NCBI GenBank assembly: GCA_947652115.1
Contig: OX393561.1
Location: forward strand, 25,042,689-25,106,688
Length of the DNA stretch: 64,000 bases
Direction: 5' to 3'
DNA from: Blastomussa wellsi
Taxonomy: Eukaryota; Cnidaria; Anthozoa; Scleractinia; Plerogyridae
A model generated the notes under the pieces. It did not search any database and had not been told where the DNA came from. It saw only the letters and a program-made list of their open reading frames with translations. Shown here piece after piece: positions 1 to 9,315 of this stretch; position 1 is the first letter of the stretch; the number at the start of each line of letters is the position of its first letter. The position numbers and the translations under genes are program-made.

Positions 1-52
1 CGGTGCAAGTCGTAGAAATAGTAAGCACAACCATTTTAATTTTGTTGCACAT
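1..52 (-). pseudogene. 5' end of minor capsid (penton-like) gene, cut by window edge
   Basis: The reverse complement matches the start of the element B minor capsid gene at 33430, including its leading codons and a second in-frame ATG (complement of 32-34). It runs off the window at base 1. It is divergent from the conserved virion-type gene starting at 90, the same arrangement as at 33095/33430 in element B. Whether the rest is intact cannot be seen. Confidence 0.7.
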
Positions 53-89
53 AAATTTCTAATCAAAAAATAATGGGGAGTAATAAAGG

Positions 90-1805
90 ATGAACATCTT
101 CAAAACCGCACGTACACGATCAAATTCTGTTGCGTTTGACTATCTGGAAAAAAGGGCGCAGTCTGCCAACCTCACAAAATGGATTCAAAACCCCGAGGCG
201 AACGCGAAGGCTGCACAAGAGAAGGCGTGGGCAGCTTTTTCTGCAAGGTTTCCGAGGGCCAACAAAAGCAAATTTGAAGCACAGACAATTTTTGCATTGG
301 ACCACACAGCAACAGCTGAAATATTTTACAAAGAGGGTGAAGGTAGTCTGCAAAGCGTCTTCGGTTCAGACAGCAGATATTGGAGTACAGACATGAAAAG
401 CGCGCTGGGTTTGGTTGACGTTGGCGGCTTCCCTTACCAGTTATCGCCCAGCGCAGAAAAAAGTTTGCTGCCGGTTCCAGCAGTTGAATTTCATGACGCT
501 GCACCAAGTTTGAAGAAAATTTTCAACAACTCAATGAATATTTATGTAACGCCTGACCAGTATTTTTCAACAAAGTTCAGAGAGATATTTCGAAGGGAAC
601 AGATAAAGTGCGAAACTTCACAGCCCGCAAAAAATGGCTTGCGGGGCCTGACCTATCTTTCTGGGAACAGCAGCTGAACTTTGCAGTTTGGTGCGTGACG
701 ACAGGTTGCGGAATCTCACGCAAAGTATTTGACAAAGATCACGCAGAATCTGCCGCCGCAGGTGCGGGCTTTTTACATCTTCCACATGTACTTCACGGTT
801 CGGTGCATCCTGTATCAGCTCGGAGGCATCCAAAGCTTGAGCGCATTGCCGGGTGACTCCACATTCAGTCAGATCAACAACCATTGCGACGTGGCTTCTT
901 ATAAAAGATTGTGCGCAGAGTTCGGCGTTGACCCGTCAACCGATTTCCGCTTCACATACAGGGCAAACCACGGGCTGGGAAGCGTTTACATTTATTGCCG
1001 CGACCCTTTCATACTGGACGTGCCCTATCCATTGGCAAAAGCAAAATTCGACGACGAGGACCCTGAGGCGTCAGAAAAGGGAATTTCAGTATGCTTCATA
1101 AGAAACGACGCCGCAGAAGAGGAATTCAATTGGTTCGCGCCCAAAACCTCGGCCGGTTTGACCCAGGCAGGGCTTTCACGTATCAATCAGTCAATTGAAG
1201 CCTTTGTGCATTGCATCTTGGGCGTGCAAGTCAACGTGAGAAGCAGCATTCTTGGTGCTGGGGGCAGAGCAAAAGAAGCCCAGAGCGAGTTCCTTGTCTT
1301 GGTGGAAGACGCGATTAGGTAAACGGTTCTGGCCAAGTCAGTTCAAAGATACCAACTTGCCGTAGACGAGGCAAAGGTTAGGCTCAACCTTGCTGTGTGC
1401 CCGGGGGCCTGGCTGATGCCCGCGCGAATGGTAATTAACACAGAGAGCACGGTTGGCTAAAACAACCAACTCAAACAAGAGACGCCGGGTATGTAGCTGG
1501 GGGTCAACGACGGGGTAAACAAAAGCATAAAAAAAGCAGCGCTTCAGCTAATGGATGGCGGAAAATCGAAAATAAACCTGCCAAACAGTCACCCTTCGAA
1601 TCCGATACACAAAGCAGCAGCGACAAAAAAACAGCCAGCGCCTGTGATCCAAAGAGCTGCAGAAGAGCAAACTCCAGCGGAGCAAGCGGAATCCGAACCA
1701 ACGCCAACGGTTGGCTCCGGCAGTGAGTCACATGACGTGAACAAAATAGCTGTCGCTGTTGGCGCGGTTGCTGTTGCGGGTTTGGCATTCTTGTCATTTC
1801 GTTAA
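90..1805 (+). pseudogene. Conserved Polinton virion-type protein (broken)
   Basis: Open frame 90-677 covers the N-terminus. A frameshift near 660-730 leads into 729-1322, and two in-frame stops (1320-1322 and about 1458) precede the C-terminal part ending at 1805. Including breaks it would be ~560 residues. The C-terminus has a Pro/Glu-rich linker and a hydrophobic segment (VAVGAVAVAGLAFLSF) just before the end, consistent with a membrane anchor. A homologous copy lies at 32225-33095. I know this protein as a recurrent neighbour of capsid genes in cnidarian Polintons, but its function is not established to my knowledge. Its stop codon overlaps that of the opposing coiled-coil gene. Confidence 0.75.
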
Positions 1806-1985
1806 TGCTGCTTCTTGACCAGAAAGGCCACAACAGCCAAAATCAGCTGCCAGGTGTGCTCAGCGAGAAAACCGATGGCCTGACCAGCAGCTCTGAAGAG
1901 GAAACTCACAATCCAATGAGGCCGGGAAGGATTGAAGCAAGTTTTTTGCCAATCTCTTTCAATCCAATCTCGCATTCAGCGCTCG
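1802..1985 (-). pseudogene. C-terminal fragment of coiled-coil/membrane protein
   Basis: The reverse strand encodes a hydrophobic C-terminus (including FLAEHTWQLILAVVAFLV) followed by a Lys-rich tail and a stop at 1802-1804. That stop overlaps the plus-strand stop at 1803-1805. Element B retains only the first ~40 codons of what I take to be the same gene (32101-32223). The upstream part here was lost in the deletion that also removed the major capsid gene, joining directly to ATPase sequence near 1985. The linkage of the two fragments is inferred from position and from recollection of the family. Confidence 0.55.
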
Positions 1986-2220
1986 CCACACGGGACTAAG
2001 CGTGTGGGTGCTCACCCAAAAGATGACCAGCATCACAGCTTCTTTCCGCGAAAACGTAGCTGCAATTGTGCTTTTTTGCACTCCCTCATGGAAGACTTTG
2101 AAAGCGGTTTTTGAAGATTACGCCGGCGAACTTTCTCAAGATAAGTACAAAGAATATATTTCGATGTTTCGACTTCGGCACCCTTACGGAATAAAATTAA
2201 AACTCAACGAAAAAAATTAA
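1982..2220 (+). pseudogene. Packaging ATPase, C-terminal fragment
   Basis: The sequence closely matches the element B ATPase (30423-30809) from the segment after Walker B (WVLTQKMTSITASF) to the C-terminus. The Walker A and Walker B regions are missing, removed by the deletion that joins this fragment to the coiled-coil gene remnant. The FtsK/HerA-type ATPase of Polintons is thought to package DNA into the capsid. This copy cannot function. Confidence 0.75.
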
Positions 2221-2233
2221 TAACATATACAAA

Positions 2234-2851
2234 ATGGCGACCCCATCAACGAGCGCAAACTGGGTAGCAACCGAAGACGACTCCATAATGACCGACGTTT
2301 TGAGCTTGCTTGAGGCTGAGACAACGAGCGCGTCCGACAATGTCTTAGCAGTTGCTTTGACGCAGCCTGATATTCCTGCTCTCCGTGAGCAGCTGGCAAC
2401 ACTTGTTTCATCGGCCAAAACCAAACAGACAATAGGTGTGCTGTTGACTCACGAACAGGTTAAACGATTAAGCGACAAGGATGTTGAAAATACTTCAAAA
2501 GGTATGAGGCCTATGTGAGCTCAAAAACAAAGGATACTCTGGTAGATAGCTTTCTCACCTTTGCATCCAAAATAGTTAGTAATTTTGTACCAATCAAAGA
2601 CGTCGAAGCTTTGCACAAGGAGCTTAAAACTGACTACATATATAATAACCAAAGAGCATTTTATGATGTCGTATAACAAAATGTGGAAAGTACCAGGCTT
2701 CCAACAGTTAGCGATAAGCATCGCAGCCGTTTCAGACATTGGCTTAATTTGGGGGGCAATCACGTACAATTGGCTTAAAACTATCTTTTGGATAGCCAAA
2801 AATCCTGATCATTTCAAAAAAGTTCTTGAGGAAGAAGAAGGCGAGGAATAA
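2234..2851 (+). pseudogene. Polinton small protein with LTHEQVKRLSDKDVE motif (frameshifted)
   Basis: This is a homolog of the element B gene at 29812-30357. The N-terminal half (2234-2518) shares the acidic leader and the LTHEQVKRLSDKDVE block. A frameshift near 2495 moves the reading to the 2520-2665 stretch, and a second break leads to 2663-2851. The C-terminal third differs from element B: it has a hydrophobic segment followed by a Glu-rich end. The gene lies between the ATPase and a small membrane protein, as in element B. No enzymatic motif is visible, and the function is unknown. Confidence 0.65.
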
Positions 2852-2852
2852 T

Positions 2853-2890
2853 TTTTAATTAAATATTTTTTTCTCTTCTCTATAACCGAC
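2853..2890 (+). promoter_or_regulatory. Conserved AT-box upstream of small membrane gene
   Basis: An AT-rich run (TTAAATATTTTTTT), a CTCTTCTCT tract and CTATAA lie just before the ATG at 2891. The same order of motifs precedes the homologous gene in element B (29051-29087, minus strand). Conservation between decayed copies suggests a viral-type core promoter. The role is inferred. Confidence 0.45.
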
Positions 2891-3112
2891 ATGCCCGACA
2901 ACAAGCTCGTGAAAACAGTCATGGATGCCGCCACCCTTACCGGCCTCGCTGCTGGCATAGGTTGGGTTGCCAAAAAAACGTTCGAGAAAAGTTTTACAGG
3001 TGACCTTTCTAATTCTATCGAAAACTACGCAATGTTCACAGCTGTAATGGCGGGGAGCGTTGCGCTCAAACAGTATCTTGAGGACCAGAAAATCCTTCCC
3101 ACCAACGCCTAA
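2891..3112 (+). CDS. Small Polinton membrane protein (73 aa)
   Basis: An intact 73-codon frame, nearly identical to the element B gene at 28829-29050 (shared MDAATLTGLAAGIGWVAKK and YLEDQKILPTNA). It has a glycine/alanine-rich hydrophobic segment at residues ~12-28 and probably a second one at ~48-60, so it is probably membrane-associated. It sits in the cluster of small genes downstream of the ATPase. It is one of the few undamaged frames in element A. Its function is unknown; a virion or membrane role is inferred from context. Confidence 0.7.
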   Translation: MPDNKLVKTVMDAATLTGLAAGIGWVAKKTFEKSFTGDLSNSIENYAMFTAVMAGSVALKQYLEDQKILPTNA

Positions 3113-3157
3113 AATTCTGTATTTGAAAATGCCTCTGATAATATATAATCACGAAGC

Positions 3158-3547
3158 ATGGCAAGTGTCGCGATTATGGTTGGCGGGGCTGTGTTGAATG
3201 CAGCGGCTTTTATCGGCGGTAATTATCGCGCGAGGGCTTTTGGGGGCGGTGACAAAGCAGCGCAAGAAGAAAAAGTGCGCCATGATAAAGCTCTCGAGGC
3301 GTATCAAGCTGCGTACGCAAAATGCACACGTGACCGCACCAAACTTCTCGACTGGATTGCAACAAACGCGCAAATAAAGGAGGAGGCCAAAACTGACTAC
3401 GCCTTCAAACTCTACAACCGGGCGCATCCTGAAGAACGAATGACACCTCCCAAAGAGCCCAAGTTCTCTTATTTCTATCAGCCAAGCGAGCAGCGGAAAA
3501 ATGGTGAACTCGTGTTCGTGGTGGCCGGGGCGCTCGCTCTGGGCTAG
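3158..3547 (+). CDS. Polinton small protein with N- and C-terminal hydrophobic ends
   Basis: Homolog of 28386-28784 in element B. Residues 1-25 form a hydrophobic Gly/Ala-rich segment. The middle is charged and probably helical (DKALEAYQAAYAKCTRD, then TKLLDWIATNAQIKEEA). The C-terminus is hydrophobic. Compared with element B it lacks a few residues after the QIKEEA block and ends early, at a TAG at 3545-3547 within the hydrophobic tail, so the last ~7 residues are lost. It is otherwise open. Its function is unknown. It lies next to the integrase gene in element B but next to a minisatellite here. Confidence 0.65.
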   Translation: MASVAIMVGGAVLNAAAFIGGNYRARAFGGGDKAAQEEKVRHDKALEAYQAAYAKCTRDRTKLLDWIATNAQIKEEAKTDYAFKLYNRAHPEERMTPPKEPKFSYFYQPSEQRKNGELVFVVAGALALG

Positions 3548-3635
3548 GCAGCGGTTCCTTTAAACTATTTAACTCCGTGCTTAACACACACTAGAACCAT
3601 GAGGGTTTTGGCGCAGTTGTGCGCAGCTGGTTGCG

Positions 3636-3797
3636 AAGGGGTGGCGCGGGGTGGAGTGGTGGCGGGTGGCAGGGGGTGGAGGGGTTGCAGGGGGTGGAGT
3701 GGTGGCGGGTGGTGGAGTGGTGGCGGGTGGTGGAGGGGTGGCGGGGGTGGAGGGGTTGCAGGGGGTGGAGTGGTGGCGGGTGGTTGAGGGGTGGCGG
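3636..3797 (+). repeat. GGTGG-rich minisatellite
   Basis: Degenerate tandem units built on GGGGTGGAGTGGTGGCGGGT fill this stretch, which is strongly purine-rich on the plus strand. It occupies the place where element B carries integrase and PolB, so it marks the junction of a large deletion. G-quadruplex formation is possible from the runs of G. Confidence 0.85.
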
Positions 3798-3923
3798 GTG
3801 GCAGCGGGTTGGTAGCTTATGCGTGGCCAGAACCTCAAACGTGTGTGTCAAACGCAAACACAACAAGCGCCCGACCCGCCAAGCGAGCGAATGTGACACA
3901 GAAAATATTCCCTTGTTGAAGAA

Positions 3924-4286
3924 ATGTCTGCACTGGATATACAAATTTGCGTGGCTGCAAAGGAAATTGGACCAGCAACGATGCAGAATTTAGAACAAGA
4001 ACTAGCGGAGGAAATTGAAATATTATTCAAGAAGTATGTTGTAGACGAAATGTCTGCACAGGAAATAAAAGAATTTGCGCGCCGGGAGAAAAAAGAAGCG
4101 TGGGATGAGGCACCTTTTTGCGAAAAACTTGGGCGAGTTTCAAAAATAATCTCTTGCAGCAAATGTGATGATTGCGGAAAAACCGGTTTATGTGCCGCAT
4201 GTTTTGAAAATGGAGAAAAACACTACTTTGAATCATTTCAATGGCCTGATGAAGAATACTACGAAATGTTTATGGAATACGTGTGA
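3924..4286 (+). CDS. Small zinc-ribbon-like protein of element A
   Basis: A 120-codon open frame. The N-terminal half is acidic and helical, and shares the block AAKEIG...QNLEQELA with the short frame at 23492-23677 in element B. The C-terminal half has a Cys cluster, CSKCDDCGKTGLCAACF, of the form CxxCxxCxxxxLCxxC. It resembles the cluster CLECTQCGRDGLCTPCY at 35566-35856. Zinc binding is inferred from the spacing. The gene is adjacent to the TIR-like remnant at 4290. I do not recognise a named family. Confidence 0.6.
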   Translation: MSALDIQICVAAKEIGPATMQNLEQELAEEIEILFKKYVVDEMSAQEIKEFARREKKEAWDEAPFCEKLGRVSKIISCSKCDDCGKTGLCAACFENGEKHYFESFQWPDEEYYEMFMEYV

Positions 4287-4287
4287 C

Positions 4288-4340
4288 AGGAAAGAAAAAT
4301 TTTGAACGTGTTTTGCACGAGCTGATGTCAACCAGTAAAC
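4288..4340 (+). repeat. Remnant of TIR inner edge
   Basis: The segment AAAAATTTTGAACGTGTTTT and the following TGCACGAGCT.ATGTCAACCAGT match the inner part of element B's TIR (23318-23362), which encodes the end of the Cys-rich protein. Its order relative to the zinc-ribbon gene differs from element B, so this end of element A is rearranged. A run of nine G follows. Confidence 0.7.
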
Positions 4341-5589
4341 TTGGGGGGGGGCCCGAACAAGCTTTTTTTTGTTTGATAGAAGCGACCATGACCACATATT
4401 TAAAAAAATACATTTGATCCGCGCTGATATCATGGGTTTTTCGCAAGAGATATGACAAAGATATTTTTAGAAAATAAATATCATGTGAATAGCCAACTGA
4501 AACAATGACTTTTCACGTGCTAAACAATAGAATACATACGAAATCTCCAAAGGGAGCTTCGTGCGCCAGGGAGCTTTAAAATAGGAAAATAAATGGCTGA
4601 AGATCAGGTGGTATTTGTTAAATTCCGGCTCTACTACTACATGACAGCAGTTTTCAATAGAACACATGCTCGCTGGTAAAAATCGTCCTACATACCATGT
4701 ACATACCCAAAACCCTTATTATTACAATACCCAGTTTGGCAAGGATAAGTTATTAAGGCTATTAAGGAAATAATCCCTTGACGTTGAGAAATAGAAAGGA
4801 TTCCTCTCAAAGGCAAAGTTGAACTGACTACGTTCCAAAAGTAGCGATAAGGCCATATTCGTCAATGGACACATGTGCAATTTAGTGCAATTATCGAACT
4901 TTTCTGATATATTCTGTTACATAATGTCACGTAAATCACATACAACGTATGGGCGGGCTGCCTGCCTGTGGTCCGTCCTGTGTCGCTAAACACCGCAACC
5001 AAATCAACGATCGTCCGGTTTTGTTGTCGTTTCTTGTTGCTTCTTCGAAATTTTGTTGGGCAAAAACAATTACAGGAAAAGGATATTATTGAAAGAAAGA
5101 AAATTCGAAAAAAAGTATTGACTCGAACTTGACTCGTGACTCGAACTTAACTCCGGCTCGAACTTGACTCGTTCTACGACCAAAACTAACCCAAGTTTCA
5201 ACCTTGGGTAAGTTCTCAGGAGGTTCTTATGAATTTTGGCCTTTCTCAGCCTCAACGTGCTTATTAAAAAGGACCCTGTAAACATATGATAAAAAGGGGA
5301 AAAAAGAGTGTGTGCAGTTTTAGCTGACATTTATTGAGGTTTTGATGATTTTTGGTGCGCATTTTGCGGCTTCTAACAGGCCCCCACCCCTCCCCCGCTC
5401 CGAAGTGCATGTTTGGATCGAATGTTCAAATCGAATGTTCAAAGTGAATGGTCGTGTGCGTGGATAAAGGGCAAAGTTTGAATTTTGCCACTGTTGGAAA
5501 GACTCGTGACTCGGGAACATGACTCGTGTACCGGTTTGCAAGTATCCTGCGAGAGCAGACGATTTACCCTCGCAGGCTACGTTTCCAAG
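4341..5589. other. No gene seen: upstream/intergenic DNA with short repeats
   Basis: There is no convincing coding frame. The stretch contains repeated ACTCGAACTTGACTCG-like units at 5110-5180 and a doubled GAATGTTCAAA motif at 5421-5445. It precedes the first host exon and may contain that gene's promoter and 5' UTR, but I see no clear core promoter. Confidence 0.5.
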
Positions 5590-5818
5590 ATGGTCGCATG
5601 TAGACTGGGAATAACAATCTTTGCTCTTTTCTTGTTGTGCTGTTCATTTCCAACATCTTCAAATGCATCTCCTGGATTACGTTTTAAGAATTACAGTCAG
5701 ATCGCACAGCAGTTTGGCTTTCCGTTTGCGAAGCTTCCAAATGTTTCTTTCGCGAACGTTGGCAAGCAATGCAGAGAAACTGTTGAAAGGCTGATTACAA
5801 CTAAACTTTCCCTTCGTT
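5590..5818 (+). CDS. NRF-6-like acyltransferase, exon 1 (signal peptide)
   Basis: The ATG at 5590 sits in a good context (AAGATGG) and begins a typical signal peptide: MVACR, a hydrophobic run (ITIFALFLLCC), then a polar cleavage region (SNASP). The frame stays open upstream to 5485, but this ATG best fits secretion. The exon ends at a GTGAGT donor (5819) in phase 1. That phase matches the exon at 14268 and continues an NRF-type extracellular domain with conserved Cys (KQCRETVERL). NRF-6-like proteins are multipass membrane proteins with an N-terminal extracellular domain and a C-terminal acyltransferase-3 domain. The family assignment relies on the later exons. Confidence 0.7.
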
Positions 5819-6068
5819 GTGAGTATGCATTTAAACTTTTGTAGTTTAATGGCATGATATATGTGGAATTACCTTTCTCGGTGTTTTGTTTGGGGTTTAT
5901 CATGACAGCATGGCCATATTTTTACTGAATACAAATGCTCGGGTAAAACATGCACCAGTGCGCGTGTACTGTACGTTTACACATCGGGTTGTCCTAAAAG
6001 CCGGAACCCCGGATATCCGGAACCAAGGCCCGGAATCCTAAAACCAGGGATGACTGCACTGAGGTTAG
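5819..6068. other. Start of intron 1
   Basis: Intron 1 runs from the GTGAGT donor at 5819 to the acceptor before 14268. This first part holds no gene that I can see. The rest of the intron contains element H, a piggyBac-type MITE and small hairpins. Confidence 0.55.
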
Positions 6069-6177
6069 CCTCGATTTCCGCCGCTCTCTCGAGTCCGGTC
6101 TTCGTTCCTACCCGAGAAGAGTGTTCGGGGAGAGGGCGGGCTCCGATTTCCGAACAGCGGCTGGTAATCGAGCCTAC
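6069..6177. mobile_element. Short inserted element with 11 bp target duplication
   Basis: The 109 bp insert starts CCTCGATTT and ends AATCGAGCCTAC, so its ends are inverted. It is flanked on both sides by ACTGAGGTTAG (6058-6068 and 6178-6188). The insert is GC-rich compared with its surroundings. It carries no coding capacity. The family is unknown; the length of the duplication would fit a retroposon or a small DNA transposon. Confidence 0.6.
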
Positions 6178-6188
6178 ACTGAGGTTAG

Positions 6189-7585
6189 ATCAGGTGGAAA
6201 TTAAGCCTGCTACAAGATAAGCTATGAAGGGAATTAACATTTTTAACTCCAACGCGCGTTCGTGGAATAATTGTTAAATAGCTTTATAATTGATATTCTG
6301 ATATTAATTTTCTTGATATTTTGACGATAATAGAATGATTATATGGAGAAAATTTTTTTAGCTCAATGTGCATGATATATAGTTTCTTAATAATTTTCTC
6401 TTGCAAATTATGTAAAAGTATCAATCATTGACTATAAAAAGTGGTAAACTGAGATATCGAAGTATCACTATCAAATCGTTGGAAGAGTATGGAAAAGGGG
6501 CAGATATTTTTTAATAACTACCGTATGTATAAATCTAGTTCCAGTCTTTTATACGCATGTATATATTTATATATTTGTTTTTATTTTTCAAGTTATTTAT
6601 TTTATTTTATGCAGGACCCATATTGATAGCAGTTTTTATAACTGAAATAGTAATCCTGCATAAACATGTTTTATATTATAATTACTAGAGTAGTAATCAA
6701 AGATTAGGAGTGGGTTCAAAGACTTCGATTCGCTTGGCTTCATTTTGACTTGGATTCCCAAAATTCAAGCTTTCTTTACTGCTGAAATCAACATTTTTAA
6801 ATATCAGTATGAAACTGTTGTTAAACATAACTCTACAATGTAGTTGATGAACATGATTTTTCCGATTTATTCATACAAAGACTGTCACTGCACCGATTGA
6901 GATCTGCTGTTATATATTCGCACCAGGAGTTGTACAATCTTCGCTACAAGGTTGAATCTCCAATGAAAAGCAGCTGAGTTTTATACATGTAATAAGAAAA
7001 CACACCAGCAGTAGGGAGGCTTCTGATGTTCTGATAAGCAGCTTCAATGATCTTTGCCAGTGATAGCCCAAATAAACCAATACAACTGCGAAAAAAGGTA
7101 AAAAAATCGAAACAGTTGAAGGGATTCAAAAACGAAAAGAAAACGATGCGACAACCATGGGCATGACGTCATTCGCCCCCGATAAATTTTGTTGGGGGGC
7201 CAAATTGGTGTCCACAGATTCACAGGAAAACTCGATTCCTTCCAATACAGGATTAGAAATGCATTCTATCAAATGCAATAGTTATTATTGTTATTATTAC
7301 AAGTCAAACCGGTAAAACAATATTACAATTATTATCGCTTCCATAAAATTTCAATTTAAGTTGGCTCCTTGTGATTATTTTAAACACTTCTGTCATGATG
7401 ATGTATCTGGCATTCAATCACAGCTACACCAGTAATGATAAGAGGAAAGTGCAAGCAGAGATGTTCATTACCGGGTTGTATTTGTGGTTTTAAGCTCCTA
7501 GCCGCGTGGTGAATTATATAATTTAGTTAAGTCAGCATAAGAAAACAATTTGCATTTTTTTGAATCAGTACATAATGTGGATTCT
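6189..7585. other. AT-rich intron DNA, no gene seen
   Basis: AT-rich sequence without a supported coding frame, RNA gene or clear repeat structure. It is part of intron 1 of the host gene. Confidence 0.5.
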
Positions 7586-7615
7586 GGAAGGCGTGGTGGC
7601 CTCATGGTTAGTGTG

Positions 7616-7621
7616 CTCCCC
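7616..7621. repeat. Target site duplication of element H, left copy (CTCCCC)
   Basis: CTCCCC lies immediately before the left TIR and is repeated at 11480-11485 immediately after the right TIR. Confidence 0.85.
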
Positions 7622-7884
7622 TGTGGCTGCCCATATGTAGCAATATTTAATCCCTGATTATTTTTATTTAAATTTAAACTCTCCAACCTAAATGTATTTA
7701 AATTTAAACCACTATTTACTTAAATTTAAACATTTCAGCCAAAATAAATTTGTAATTTAAACTGAGTTTCATTTAAACTTTGTTATCAAGTTCATTTAAA
7801 CTTCGAGTGAATTTTTATTTAAATTTAAACTGTAAATTGATTTAAACTTTTTTTCCATTTAATCTTCCTGGGGCGAGCTCGGCC
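7622..7884 (+). repeat. Left TIR of element H
   Basis: Inverted match to 11194-11479. It contains at least five copies of a TTTAAATTTAAA-type motif and ends at the GAGCTCGGCC block shared by both arms. Confidence 0.85.
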
Positions 7885-8001
7885 AGAGTTAGCCTCGCTT
7901 TCGATATTGACTTGGAGCGGACATTTTGTTTTATCGTGGTTTGAAAGTGCGTTACATGCTAACAGCAGATTTTCCACCGATTTCCCACTTTATTTCGTGA
8001 A

Positions 8002-8883
8002 ATGGCTGACGAGGTGGAAACATTTTTAAAGTATGTTCTAGAGAAAACCGAGGAGATTGTGCTTCAGCAAGAACAACGAGGTGATCGTGAGAACTTTCTC
8101 AGTGAACTCCTGACACATTTGGATTTACTTGGTAACACAGTGTAATTCTTGCATGATGTAAGCAATATTTCTTCTTTGGACCACGAAGATTCGAAGAAAT
8201 GGACTGATTTACAGAATGTTTTTGCTGAAGTTGAGAAGGAGTTCTTTAGTCTTTACAATTTTCATTGACATCGCGAACCCACAACTCCTTGCGAGCTACC
8301 ATTGTCAACTGTGGACACGAAACGTCCTGGAAGGCCAGCCTACTATATTCCAAAGGACGTTTTGATAGAGCTTTGCGGGCTAAACTTCTCGTGCTGCAAG
8401 ATCTCACAAATGTTTGGAGTGTCGAGATGGACTGTGACACGTCGCGTACAAGAGTATGGTCTGTCGGCATTGCAGCAGTTTTCCAACATTTCAGATGATA
8501 CAATTGACAATATAATTAGGGATTATATGTCACGTCATGGTTCCACCACTGGTGAGCCTTTTATGACAGGTTACTTTAGGTCACTTGGTCTACATGTACA
8601 AAGAAGCAGAATACGTGCTGCATTGAATAGAGTAGATCCCCGCAACACTGTTCTTAGATGGGGTGCTTTAGTTTCAAGAAGGAGATACTTTGTACCATGG
8701 CCCAATTCTCTCATTAGGTGGAAGTTTGTGATCCACGGTTGTTGTGATGGAAAATCTAGGAAGATAATGTTTTTGAGGTGTAGTTATACGGCAGATGGTC
8801 TGATGACTGCAATTCCTGTATATAAAAAAGGAATACCAACATTTTTTGTTTTCAATATTATAAAAGTTTTCAGGGGCAGATAA
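8002..8883 (+). pseudogene. Integrase-like transposase of element H (inactive)
   Basis: The ATG at 8002 opens a frame that stays in register to 8883, apart from stops at 8143-8145 (TAA) and 8266-8268 (TGA). Residues ~100-155 hold a helix-turn-helix (GLNFSCCKISQMFGVSRWTV). The integrase/RNase H core starts at YFVPWPNS (about 8688) and continues LIRWKFVIHGC. At 8701-8717 the segment that should separate PNS from LIRW, and which in this family carries the first catalytic Asp, is missing (family knowledge). After SRKIMFLRCS the frame diverges and ends, so the remaining catalytic residues are absent too. It is therefore inactive three times over. Confidence 0.7.
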
Positions 8884-9315
8884 AAAAATAAAACAGCAGT
8901 AACAGAAAAACTTATAAACTTTTGTTCCAAAAGGTTTTCCATACTTCACATACTACCACACCCAACAAAAATACTGTTTAGCTTTCCCTGTTTTCTCAAA
9001 CGGATAGTAACGCCCACTTTCTTGAATATGTTTCTTATGACCTTCAGTGGAAAGGGTAATGGATTTTTCTGGAACTAGACTTTTATTTAGATTTAAGGGA
9101 TTAGTCAAAAAGTATGGGGGGTGGTGGGCTGGAGGAAAAAGGGGGTGGGTCATCAAGTTTTCAGCCTTTGCAAAGGGGTGGGTCGGCTACTAGAGGGGGT
9201 GGGTCATGATGGTTTTCTGACTGGAAACTTCTCTCAGAAGCCTGGATATGCTATTTCAGAGACCCTAATTTTCAAAATCTCCCTGGTACTCGATAATCCA
9301 TGGTTTAATAAAGCA

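Larger units (their letters stand above)
1..4340. mobile_element. Element A: truncated Polinton/adintovirus-type element
   Basis: This stretch carries the same genes as element B (22543-36765), in mirrored orientation: minor capsid start, conserved virion-type protein, coiled-coil protein tail, ATPase tail, three small genes and a zinc-ribbon gene. The major capsid gene and the first half of the ATPase are deleted. Integrase and PolB are replaced by a GGTGG-rich repeat. The left edge is the window boundary, so the element probably continues outside. The right edge, near 4340, holds a short piece matching the inner end of element B's TIR. The assignment rests on protein-level homology between the two copies, which I can see directly. 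The family name is from established knowledge of Polintons. Confidence 0.85.

Noticed and set aside
3581..3944. Pro/Thr/His-rich frames opposite the GGTGG repeat
   Set aside because: They are by-products of the tandem repeat, not a gene.
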